A DNA stretch of 64,000 nt from HGM04593 sp045661225 (GTDB taxonomy: Bacteria; Bacteroidota; Bacteroidia; Bacteroidales; Bacteroidaceae): NCBI GenBank assembly GCA_045661225.1, contig JAZRFF010000021.1:1-64000 (forward strand), read 5' to 3'. A program made the translations under genes and the position numbers. Positions 52,897 through 60,335 of this stretch are shown here, piece after piece; the stretch's first letter is position 1; every line of letters starts with the position of its first letter. The notes beneath the pieces are model-generated. The model was not told where the DNA came from and searched no databases. It saw only the letters and a program-made list of their open reading frames with translations.

Positions 52897-53055
52897 ATGA
52901 AAAAGCAATATATAAAGCCCGCAAGCGAAACTGTGAATATAAACGCAGCAAGCAACATTCTTTTAGTACTCTCAAAGACTGAAGAAACGAAAGGCGGAGA
53001 GTTCGCGCTTAGCGAAGAGTTCCGCAGCGATTGGGATAACATCTGGGGCGAGTAA
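52897..53055 (+). CDS. 52-residue peptide downstream of the giant protease
   Basis: An ATG 5 bp after the giant gene's stop opens a 52-codon frame: MKKQYIKPASETVNINAASN, then ILLVLSKTEETKGGE and a Trp/Asp-rich end (SDWDNIWGE). It is followed by a strong terminator, so it is the last gene of the same transcript. Short peptides beginning MKKxYxKPxxExV are frequent in Bacteroidales, but I know of no assigned function. There is no signal peptide; the middle is hydrophobic and the ends charged. It could be a secreted or modified peptide, a chaperone or an inhibitor of the protease. Confidence 0.65.
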   Translation: MKKQYIKPASETVNINAASNILLVLSKTEETKGGEFALSEEFRSDWDNIWGE

Positions 53056-53079
53056 CAACCACCCCTGTGTAAACTGTAA

Positions 53080-53116
53080 ATTCAACGAGGAGCGCCTGAA
53101 GCGCTCCTCGTTGAAT
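53080..53116 (+). terminator. Terminator after the giant protease-peptide operon
   Basis: ATTCAACGAGGAGCGC and GCGCTCCTCGTTGAAT form a 16-bp stem with a 5-nt loop, then TTATAATAG. Confidence 0.85.
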
Positions 53117-53196
53117 TTATAATAGTACTTTTATCAATAAAAAAACACCAAAAGCGCCTAAAAAGGCACACACAGCCATAAAAAACGTGGCAAATC

Positions 53197-53227
53197 TTTC
53201 ACAGTTCCGAAAAATCGCCTATATTTG
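53197..53227 (+). promoter_or_regulatory. Promoter of the zapB-like/zapA unit
   Basis: TTTC (53197-53200), 19-bp spacer, TATATTTG (53220-53227). Transcription would start about 10 bp before the first ATG. Confidence 0.55.
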
Positions 53228-53245
53228 TGAATCGAACGTTGTATT

Positions 53246-53548
53246 ATGACCGGGAACGACAGAACAATAATGGCCACTTTCGAGGAAAAACTCCACCGTT
53301 TGGTCTATGAGTACAAACAGATGGAGGAGCTTAACCGCGAACTTTCACAGGCTATTCAGCAGAAGGAGAATGCCCTTATCCAGCTCCAGATGCGCTGCTC
53401 GTCACTCGAGAAGAATTACAACGACCTGAAACAGGCAAAGATAATCTCCCTTGGAAACGAGGATATCGACAAGACCAAGGAGAGGATATCGGCACTGGTG
53501 CGTGAAATCGACCGTTGCATCGAGTCGCTGAAAAGAACCGAAAATTAA
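53246..53548 (+). CDS. Small coiled-coil protein, ZapB-like
   Basis: The 100-residue protein is almost entirely a heptad-patterned coiled coil (LHRLVYEYKQMEELNRELSQ and onwards, rich in Gln, Glu and Leu). An alternative start, MATFEEK, lies eight codons in. It sits 11 bp upstream of zapA and shares its promoter, so a role in Z-ring organisation like ZapB is likely. Sequence similarity alone would not prove it. Confidence 0.65.
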   Translation: MTGNDRTIMATFEEKLHRLVYEYKQMEELNRELSQAIQQKENALIQLQMRCSSLEKNYNDLKQAKIISLGNEDIDKTKERISALVREIDRCIESLKRTEN

Positions 53549-53559
53549 ATCAAGGGACT

Positions 53560-53862
53560 ATGCAAAAGGAAGATAGAGAACTGGGAATAAACCTTATAAT
53601 AGACGGAACGTCGTACCCGCTCACAGTAAAGGCAAGCGAAGAGCCTTACTACCGCAGAGCCACACACATTGTGAACGACAGACTGTCACTATATAAAGAT
53701 AGCTTTTCGGGTGAAGGAGGAGTGAGAGTAATAACAATGGTTGCCCTTGATATAGCATTCGACCTTATTAAACAAAATAACGAGGTTGGTCAGATAGAGG
53801 TTATACACAAGGTAAACGAGCTTACACGCCTCATTGACAGCGCCCTAAAGGAGAGAAAGTAA
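53560..53862 (+). CDS. zapA: Cell division protein ZapA
   Basis: The 100-residue cytosolic protein bundles FtsZ filaments at the division site. The start MQKEDRELGI is chosen over an upstream Met that overlaps the previous gene. The N-terminal beta domain (INLIIDGTSYPLTVKASEEPYYRRA) and the helical dimerisation half (VRVITMVALDIAFDLIKQNN) match ZapA. It is followed by rny after 110 bp. Confidence 0.88.
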   Translation: MQKEDRELGINLIIDGTSYPLTVKASEEPYYRRATHIVNDRLSLYKDSFSGEGGVRVITMVALDIAFDLIKQNNEVGQIEVIHKVNELTRLIDSALKERK

Positions 53863-53972
53863 CATTTCCGCCCTACCGCAGTTTCACGCATTGCAGCATT
53901 ATGAGCCGCCCATACAGTGGACGACGCAGAGTGTAGCGGTGCGTTTTATTATATATTAAAACTTATAGCTTT

Positions 53973-55514
53973 ATGGATTTAACAACACTAATCATTGGAT
54001 TGGCAGCCGGAGTCGTAGCAGGCTTCGTAGCCCAATATTTGATAAACAAGTTCGGACTGAAGGCTAAAAGACAGCGCATAATAGACGATGCGCACAAAGA
54101 GGCCGAGGTCATTAAGAAAAACAAACTGCTTGAGGTTAAGGAGAAGTTCCTTAACAAAAAGGCAGAGCTTGAGAAAGAGATTTCGCAGCGCAACAACAAG
54201 ATTCAGCAGGCCGAGCACAACCTTAAACAGCGCGAAGTGCAGTTTAACCAGCGTAACGAAGACCTGCAACGTCGCAAGAACGAACTTGAGACATTCAAAG
54301 AGAACCTCGAGGCACAGAAAGGCGTTCTTGAGCGCCGTCAGGAGGAGCTCGACAAGCTACACGCACAGGAACGTGAAAAGCTTGAGACCATAAGCGGTCT
54401 GTCGGCCGAGGAGGCAAAGGAGCGCTTGGTCGAGTCGCTCAAGGAAGAGGCCAAGAGCGAGGCTGCATCGTACATCAACGACATTATCGACGACGCAAAG
54501 ATGACCGCCAACAAGGAGGCTAAAAAGATTGTCATTCAGACGATACAGCGCGTGGCAACAGAAACAGCAATAGAGAACTCGGTTACAGTATTCCACATTG
54601 ACAACGACGAGATGAAAGGCCGCATCATCGGTCGCGAAGGACGTAACATTCGCGCACTTGAGGCTGCTACCGGAGTCGAGATTGTTGTCGACGACACCCC
54701 CGAGGCCATTGTGCTTAGCGCGTTCGACCCTGTACGTCGCGAAATTGCACGTCTTGCCCTGCATCAGCTCGTTGCCGACGGCCGCATACACCCCGCACGC
54801 ATCGAAGAGGTAGTAGCAAAGGTCAAGAAACAAATTGAAGAGGAGATTATCGAGACCGGTAAACGCACCACCATCGACCTTGGCATACACGGAATGCACC
54901 CCGAGCTTATCCGTATCATCGGTAAGATGAAATACCGTTCATCATACGGTCAGAACCTCTTGCAACACGCTCGCGAGACAGCGAACCTGTGCGCGGTGAT
55001 GGCAGCAGAGCTTGGACTAAACCCCAAGAAGGCGAAACGCGCCGGATTGTTGCACGATATTGGTAAGGTACCCGACGAGGAGACCGAATTACCACACGCA
55101 GAGTACGGTATGAAGATTGCCGAGAAATACAAGGAGAAGCCCGACATTTGCAATGCCATTGGCGCTCACCACGACGAGGTAGAGATGACAAGCCTCATTG
55201 CCCCCATCGTTCAGGTGTGCGACGCAATATCGGGTGCACGTCCCGGCGCGCGTCGCGAGATTGTAGAGGCGTACATCAAGCGTCTGCACGACCTTGAGCA
55301 GCTTGCAATGTCGTACCCCGGCGTTACAAAGACCTACGCTATTCAAGCCGGACGCGAGCTACGCGTCATTGTAGGCGCCGACAAGATTGACGACAAGCAG
55401 ACCGAGCTTCTGTCGGGCGAAATTGCAAAGAAGATTCAGGACGAGATGACCTATCCCGGACAGGTAAAGATTACCGTAATACGCGAGACACGCGCGGTAA
55501 ACTACGCACGATAA
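53973..55514 (+). CDS. rny: Ribonuclease Y
   Basis: The 513-residue membrane-bound endoribonuclease starts mRNA decay. An N-terminal membrane helix (LTTLIIGLAAGVVAGFVAQY) precedes a long coiled coil (about 25-200). A KH domain follows (GRIIGREGRNIRALEAATGV), then an HD domain with HARETANLCAVMAAELG, GLLHDIGKVPDE and IGAHHDEVEM. The metal-binding His-Asp pairs are intact. The usual length is about 510-520 residues. It follows zapA in the same direction and ends at a palindrome. Confidence 0.96.
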   Translation: MDLTTLIIGLAAGVVAGFVAQYLINKFGLKAKRQRIIDDAHKEAEVIKKNKLLEVKEKFLNKKAELEKEISQRNNKIQQAEHNLKQREVQFNQRNEDLQRRKNELETFKENLEAQKGVLERRQEELDKLHAQEREKLETISGLSAEEAKERLVESLKEEAKSEAASYINDIIDDAKMTANKEAKKIVIQTIQRVATETAIENSVTVFHIDNDEMKGRIIGREGRNIRALEAATGVEIVVDDTPEAIVLSAFDPVRREIARLALHQLVADGRIHPARIEEVVAKVKKQIEEEIIETGKRTTIDLGIHGMHPELIRIIGKMKYRSSYGQNLLQHARETANLCAVMAAELGLNPKKAKRAGLLHDIGKVPDEETELPHAEYGMKIAEKYKEKPDICNAIGAHHDEVEMTSLIAPIVQVCDAISGARPGARREIVEAYIKRLHDLEQLAMSYPGVTKTYAIQAGRELRVIVGADKIDDKQTELLSGEIAKKIQDEMTYPGQVKITVIRETRAVNYAR

Positions 55515-55532
55515 GCAAGCAACACACAAGCA

Positions 55533-55568
55533 ACACCGAGGGCGGTACAGACTGTACCGCCCTCGGTG
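55533..55568. terminator. Palindromic hairpin after rny
   Basis: CACCGAGGGCGGTACAG and CTGTACCGCCCTCGGTG form a 17-bp stem with almost no loop. No T run follows, so it may act as a transcript-end stabiliser between convergent genes. Confidence 0.65.
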
Positions 55569-55652
55569 CGTAAACGCCCTGCTCACTACTCAAAAGCCAA
55601 CATAAAAATGCATAGTCAACAGCATTAAAGCGCACACATAACCCTAAAAGAG

Positions 55653-57071
55653 TCACGCATAACTATGCAACCCGCCCAAAAGGTAATTAACCCCGAAATA
55701 TGTAAAAAGCATAGACACAAATACCACTAACGTAAAAAGGTGGAAGCGTACGGCAGTACCAAGGAAACGCAGCGAAGCTGTGTGAAAAGGCACAGCGCAC
55801 AACAGCAACGTTATTAACGCCCACACCTCCTTTGGGTCCCACCCCCAATAACGCCCCCACGACACATTAGCCCAGAAAGCCCCGACAAAAATTCCCGTAG
55901 CGAGCAACGTCACAGCCGGATAAAGCAAAAGACGCCCAACAACAGCAAGCCTGTCGGCACGTTCGTTATTGCCACGCACAAAGCTGTGCCACAGCGCCAC
56001 AGAAGCATTCAACGCCATACAGCCCAACAGCACATACGCCACAATAACCGTCGATACGTGAACGCCCAGTAACGGAGTGCGCAAAATCGGTTGTACCGCA
56101 GTATCGCCCCAACCGCTCGCAACGGCCACAAATGTCGTAACGCAAGAGAACACAAACATTGGCAACGCAAGATAGGCCAACGAAGAGAAACGCCTGTACT
56201 CCCCAAACAGAATAGCAAGCAACGACGCCACCCAGGCAATAAACAGCAACCCTTCGGCACCGTTGGTTACCGGAAACAACCCGGTAGCGTACCATCGATA
56301 CAGAAACGCCACACTAAGCACCCCAAAGAGCACAATGCGGGAATAGAGGGCTAAACGGCTACTCCGCACCGATGTCTCAACAACGGAACTCGACCGGTGC
56401 TTAAGCTGCCACAGTGCACTCCTGAAGCCTCCACGCCGGTCAAAAAGGAGTAACACAAACGACACAACAGTCATTAAATAGCCAATATAACTCACGCTCG
56501 TCCCATAAATGTCACGCGAGACGAGCAAAGAAAGCCCATCGCCCGATATTCCGTTTATACAAAAAGAGTGACCACCAACAACCGCAGGATTGTTCAGCGA
56601 CAGCGACACATATTCAGCCTCACCACCATTCACAAGCAGCCGGGCACTATATGTACCAACATACTCTCCATTGCCACTGTAACAGGTGTCCACACATTCA
56701 AGAGTCATTCTGAAAGGCAGACGCTCAAGAGTGCCATCGGCTGTTGTAAACATCGAGGCAGGAACAGCGCCCGGCGTAAGAAAAAGCTCGCCGCGTTTCG
56801 ATGTAAGGAAGGATATAAACGCACCCAGCAGCACCGTAACAAGCGATGCGTGCAAGAGAATGAGCGTGGCACGACGCGAGCGGCAGACAACATACCCCAT
56901 AGCCGACACAGCAAGCAGCGACCACAAGGCGACAAACGGCAGCGAGTGGTATACACGCTCCATTGCGAACGCACTACCCATAGCCTTGCCGACCAAGGTA
57001 GCCGCCACAAGTACCATAAGCATCAGTGCAAGCGAGCCGAAAGAGATATATTTCAGGAGACGAGTAATCAT
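55653..57071 (-). CDS. ccsA: Cytochrome c biogenesis protein (ResB-like region fused to CcsA/ResC)
   Basis: The 472-residue inner-membrane protein has an N-terminal part (about 1-200) with three or four membrane segments around a periplasmic beta region, as in ResB/Ccs1. The C-terminal part (about 230-472) is CcsA with the heme-handling WGRYWGWDPKEVWALI. Together they would carry heme across the membrane and attach it to apocytochrome c (System II). The start at MITRLL overlaps the mntP stop (ATGA), which implies translational coupling; an upstream Met lies inside mntP. The fused form is usual in Bacteroidetes. No cytochrome gene is adjacent. Confidence 0.88.
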   Translation of the reverse strand: MITRLLKYISFGSLALMLMVLVAATLVGKAMGSAFAMERVYHSLPFVALWSLLAVSAMGYVVCRSRRATLILLHASLVTVLLGAFISFLTSKRGELFLTPGAVPASMFTTADGTLERLPFRMTLECVDTCYSGNGEYVGTYSARLLVNGGEAEYVSLSLNNPAVVGGHSFCINGISGDGLSLLVSRDIYGTSVSYIGYLMTVVSFVLLLFDRRGGFRSALWQLKHRSSSVVETSVRSSRLALYSRIVLFGVLSVAFLYRWYATGLFPVTNGAEGLLFIAWVASLLAILFGEYRRFSSLAYLALPMFVFSCVTTFVAVASGWGDTAVQPILRTPLLGVHVSTVIVAYVLLGCMALNASVALWHSFVRGNNERADRLAVVGRLLLYPAVTLLATGIFVGAFWANVSWGRYWGWDPKEVWALITLLLCAVPFHTASLRFLGTAVRFHLFTLVVFVSMLFTYFGVNYLLGGLHSYA

Positions 57072-57652
57072 AGGCCGTGCAGACAGACGTGCTCGACAAA
57101 AACCCTCACACCAATACCCAAGAGAATAATTCCGCCCCACAGTTCGGCACGCAGTTTACGGGCAGCACCTTTGCCGAAGCGTACGCCCACAAGCAGACCG
57201 ACAGCCGTCAGCAACGACGATACAACGCCTATAGCCACAAGCGGATAAAGCAACTGCCCGAAAGAAGAGTACCCCATACAAGAGAAGGAGATACCCACCG
57301 CAAGCGCATCTATGCTCGTAGCAATGGCAAGGGTAAAGACAACCTTGTAACTGCGCGGATTAAAGCGTTTATTCTCCTCATCTTTAAACGACTCAACAAT
57401 CATACGCACACCAAGAAAAGCCAATATTCCAAGAGCAAGCCAATGATCGACACGCTCAATGAGCGAGCGGCACAAATCGGTTCCCCACCACCCCAGCAAA
57501 GGGTTTAAAGCCTGGAAAAAACCGAACGAGAGCACCATTGCCAGCATCGGCCCCGGAACAAACTTTCTGAAGATAATACCACTCGCAAGCGCCACTGCAA
57601 GACAATCCATTGCAAGCGCAAGCGCCATAAGCCAAATTTCAATATGTGACAT
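57068..57652 (-). CDS. mntP: Manganese efflux pump MntP
   Basis: The 194-residue inner-membrane protein has six helices arranged as an inverted repeat. MntP signatures are MALALAMDCLAVALASG in helix 1 and LAIATSIDALAVGISF in helix 4, whose paired Asp residues bind Mn2+. The start at MSHIEI is preferred because the upstream extension covers the promoter. It is the first gene of a two-gene unit with ccsA. No yybP-ykoY manganese riboswitch fits in the short (about 45-nt) leader. Confidence 0.92.
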   Translation of the reverse strand: MSHIEIWLMALALAMDCLAVALASGIIFRKFVPGPMLAMVLSFGFFQALNPLLGWWGTDLCRSLIERVDHWLALGILAFLGVRMIVESFKDEENKRFNPRSYKVVFTLAIATSIDALAVGISFSCMGYSSFGQLLYPLVAIGVVSSLLTAVGLLVGVRFGKGAARKLRAELWGGIILLGIGVRVFVEHVCLHGL

Positions 57653-57702
57653 TGCTACAAAATTATAATAAACGTGCGCGAGAGCTTTTCTGCTCATAGC
57701 AC

Positions 57703-57734
57703 AAAAATACACAAATCCCACTCAACAAAACAAA
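57703..57734 (-). promoter_or_regulatory. Promoter of mntP-ccsA
   Basis: On the minus strand TTTG (57734-57731), 20-bp spacer, TATTTTTG (57710-57703): a full consensus. Confidence 0.72.
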
Positions 57735-57780
57735 AAGAGAGGAATAAAAACCCCTGCCACCTCTAAAAAAAAGTAAAAAT

Positions 57781-57812
57781 GTTGCACATACAAAAAAATG
57801 AGAGTATCTTCG
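57781..57812 (+). promoter_or_regulatory. Promoter of the tmRNA gene
   Basis: GTTG (57781-57784), 20-bp spacer, TATCTTCG (57805-57812, one mismatch), 11 bp before the mature 5' end. Confidence 0.55.
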
Positions 57813-57823
57813 CAAAACATATT

Positions 57824-58218
57824 GGGGCTATCTGGATTTGACAGCGGGTAGAAAAGGTATGTAAGCACGCAGTGCCTCGTTGGTTCGCACTATAATCTGA
57901 GCCCGCAAAGAATTATCTGGCAATAACAATTACGCTCTTGCTGCTTAATCGAAGTATAGTAGATTAGCTTAATCCCGATACAAGGTGTTGGGACAAGACA
58001 TCACCCGGACGCTGTTGTTCCGAAGCAATTCGACACGGTGGTGCAGGCAAATCGGGACTAACCATTGCAGGCCTCGATGCAATGGCGACATTTTAGAGGA
58101 TAAGGCATAAGTTGGCGGTCGCGGTCTTGCTTATGCCCGACAATTTCACCGATGACTAAGCGTGTAGAAAGCATATGGTTTCCCTGTTTGGACGAGGGTT
58201 CGACTCCCTCTAGCTCCA
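57824..58218 (+). ncRNA. ssrA: Transfer-messenger RNA (tmRNA)
   Basis: The RNA begins GGGGCTATCTGGATTTGACA and ends in a T-arm GAGGGTTCGACTCCCTC followed by TAGCTCC, which pairs with the 5' GGGGCTA; the CCA end is not fully encoded. It rescues stalled ribosomes with SmpB. The tag frame at 57919-57948 reads GNNNYALAA then TAA, close to the GENNYALAA-type tags of other Bacteroidetes. Position next to mntP is not functionally telling. Confidence 0.96.
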
Positions 58219-58225
58219 CTACCCT

Positions 58226-58251
58226 CCCGCGGTTAACCGCGGGATTTTTTT
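58226..58251 (+). terminator. Terminator of the tmRNA gene
   Basis: CCCGCGGTT and AACCGCGGG form a perfect stem, followed by seven T. Confidence 0.92.
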
Positions 58252-58446
58252 AGCCCTGTGACAAAAATCCTTACAGCCGTTTTTCGGCTTCTGCTCACAG
58301 GCACGCACATAGAAAAGCTCGGTATTCCACCCGCCGAAAGTACCAATAATCACGTGCGCCCCTCAAAAAAGCAGCATAATACAAACCTACAATTTGCACA
58401 AAAACAACAATATTTGTACAATATAGCCCCAATTAGTCCTTATCGC

Positions 58447-58477
58447 TTTGAAATAAAGTTTATTTTGACTAATTTTG
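58447..58477 (+). promoter_or_regulatory. Promoter of the AraC regulator gene
   Basis: TTTG (58447-58450), 19-bp spacer, TAATTTTG (58470-58477), 30 bp before the start codon. Confidence 0.72.
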
Positions 58478-58507
58478 CCCCCATAAAACAAACAAGGACC
58501 AACAACA

Positions 58508-59371
58508 ATGAACAATATCTATCTAAAGAAAATACCCCTGCAAGGATTCGCCACAACCCAGTCGTCGTTGCAACAGTTCGTACAGCACGTCTATCAAATG
58601 CAGCACACCTCAATCTTTTACTGTCAAAGAGGCGAGGCGCTTTTTACCATAGACGGACATAAATACCGTTTCACTCCCGGAGAACTGATTATATGCCCTA
58701 TGGGTTCGAGCATTCTGCTGCTTGACATCACAAGCGACTTTTCGTCGCGTCTGTTGGGTCTTTCGAAGCACATTTGGCTTGCTGCTCGCAGTTCAATGAG
58801 CCCCGAATCCGTTCAGGAGATTGAATGCCGCACACACAAGGGGGGTAACACCGAACTTGAGAGGGAGTATCTTGCAAATATATTCAAGATGGTAGATATA
58901 ATGGACATTGAGGCCGAAAAAGAAGAAAACACCGACTTCTGCCGACAGAATATAACTCTTGCCGTAAATTCCCTGTTGCTTTATATCAGGCATATAAACA
59001 AAGAGCACCGCCAGCTTGCCAACGACCGCATAAGCGAGAGCAAGGACAAGATGTTCTATGAGTTCAGAACGCTGCTATCGAAAAAATACCGCGAAGAGCG
59101 CTCGGTTCAATATTACGCCGATGTACTCAAGGTATCGACACGCAACCTTAATGCAGTGTGTCAACGTGCCGGCGGACAGAATGCCAAGGAGATTATCGAC
59201 CACTACACGATAATTGAGCTTCAGGTAGCGCTTATGTACACCCACAAAAGTTTCCAGGAGATTGTAAGTGAGTTCCGTTTCCCCGACCAGAGCTACCTTA
59301 ACCGTTATTTCAAGCGTCACACCGGTTACTCACTCTCGGAGTTCCGCAGCAAGGGAGTGATGGTCGATTAA
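58508..59371 (+). CDS. AraC-family transcriptional regulator
   Basis: The 287-residue protein has an N-terminal cupin-like sensor (SIFYCQRGEALFTIDGHKYR, then FTPGELIICPMG) and a C-terminal AraC double helix-turn-helix (about 190-285): YYADVLKVSTRNLNAVCQRA for the first helix pair and FQEIVSEFRFPDQSYLNRYF for the second. The effector and targets are unknown. It stands alone between the tmRNA and a strong bidirectional terminator, so it does not obviously control a neighbour. Confidence 0.92.
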   Translation: MNNIYLKKIPLQGFATTQSSLQQFVQHVYQMQHTSIFYCQRGEALFTIDGHKYRFTPGELIICPMGSSILLLDITSDFSSRLLGLSKHIWLAARSSMSPESVQEIECRTHKGGNTELEREYLANIFKMVDIMDIEAEKEENTDFCRQNITLAVNSLLLYIRHINKEHRQLANDRISESKDKMFYEFRTLLSKKYREERSVQYYADVLKVSTRNLNAVCQRAGGQNAKEIIDHYTIIELQVALMYTHKSFQEIVSEFRFPDQSYLNRYFKRHTGYSLSEFRSKGVMVD

Positions 59372-59402
59372 ACCTATTATATCCATAATTCCGGTATATA
59401 TA

Positions 59403-59440
59403 AAAGGACAAGGACGGTCATTGACCGTCCTTGTCCTTTT
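59403..59440. terminator. Bidirectional terminator
   Basis: AAAGGACAAGGACGGTCA and its complement form an 18-bp perfect stem between the convergent AraC and DUF3467 genes, with T-rich tails on both sides. Confidence 0.88.
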
Positions 59441-59452
59441 ATATAAGAAGTA

Positions 59453-59758
59453 TCAAGCATCGCCCTTGAAGGCCGGACCGGGGATATACCCCGCGCGCTC
59501 GGGCAGACGTATCTCTCCGAACTGTGCCTCATAACGTTTAAGGTTGTCGGCAAGCGCAAGCGCAAGACGTTTAGTGTGCTCGGGAGTCATCACTATGCGC
59601 GACTTTACCTGCGCCTTTGCAACGCCCGGCATCATACGCACAAAGTCAATAACGAACTCCGATGTCGAGTGCGCTATAATCGCAAGGTTCGCGTACACAC
59701 CCTCGGCAACCTCTTCTTTTAGTTCAATCTGCAACTGATTATCTTTATTCATCTCCAT
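59453..59758 (-). CDS. DUF3467 family protein
   Basis: The 101-residue cytosolic protein is a single DUF3467 domain (LQIELKEEVAEGVYANLAII, DFVRMMPGVAKAQVKSRIVM, THTKRLALALADN-like helix). The function of the family is unknown. It starts at MEMNKDN, 4 bp after the FKBP stop, so it is the last gene of the glyS unit. A Met two codons in is also possible. Confidence 0.85.
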   Translation of the reverse strand: MEMNKDNQLQIELKEEVAEGVYANLAIIAHSTSEFVIDFVRMMPGVAKAQVKSRIVMTPEHTKRLALALADNLKRYEAQFGEIRLPERAGYIPGPAFKGDA

Positions 59759-59762
59759 ACAA

Positions 59763-60335
59763 TCAATTCTCAAACGGTTCGCCTACCGGGGTAAACGACA
59801 CTAAGTCAATATCAAAAATAAGTGTGGAATTTCCGGGTATCACCCCCGATGTCGCTGCTCCGTAACCAAGGTTCGAGGGGATAAACACTTTCCATTTATC
59901 GCCCGCAACCATATGCTGAACCGCAGTACCGAAGCCCATTACTGTGCTCGCAAGCGACATTTTCACCGGCTGATACGCTTGGGCAAAGTCACCCGAATAG
60001 GAGGCATCAAAGAGCAGACCGTTTATAAGTTCGCCTTTGTAGTTCACCTGTACTGTATCGTTGTAGTTAGGCGATGTTGTGCCCGCACCGGCAACCTCTT
60101 CGTGACAGTAAACGTAATACTCGTTGCTCCACTCCTTGCTGCTGTCGAGTCCATAGGGAAGCAACACCTGCCACTTTCCATCGGCATTAGCGCGTGCAAC
60201 GTTGGCAACGGAGTCAATATAGAGCACGTTGCGCTGCGGCCAGTTCTCGTACTCCGACACCTCTTCGGTCTCGCTGCACGCTACAAGCGCCGCGCACATC
60301 AACGCAAGGATTGAAAATAGCTTAAAGTTCTTCAT
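59763..60335 (-). CDS. FKBP-type peptidyl-prolyl isomerase lipoprotein
   Basis: The 190-residue lipoprotein has lipobox LVACSE (Cys20). The FKBP fold lies in the C-terminal half (about 90-185): VQVNYKGELINGLLFDASYS, GFGTAVQHMVAGDKWKVFIP, LGYGAATSGVIPGNSTLIFD. Active-site aromatic positions appear conserved. It should help fold exported proteins in the periplasm. Its ATG overlaps the glyS stop by one base (TAATG), so it is coupled to glyS. Confidence 0.93.
   Translation of the reverse strand: MKNFKLFSILALMCAALVACSETEEVSEYENWPQRNVLYIDSVANVARANADGKWQVLLPYGLDSSKEWSNEYYVYCHEEVAGAGTTSPNYNDTVQVNYKGELINGLLFDASYSGDFAQAYQPVKMSLASTVMGFGTAVQHMVAGDKWKVFIPSNLGYGAATSGVIPGNSTLIFDIDLVSFTPVGEPFEN

Noticed and set aside
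53863..53972. Possible 6S RNA gene after zapA
   Set aside because: In Escherichia coli ssrS lies next to zapA, so I looked. The gap here is only 110 nt and I cannot draw the long 6S hairpin with its central bubble.
57653..57702. yybP-ykoY manganese riboswitch before mntP
   Set aside because: The predicted leader is only about 45 nt, too short for the motif, and the conserved loops are not visible.
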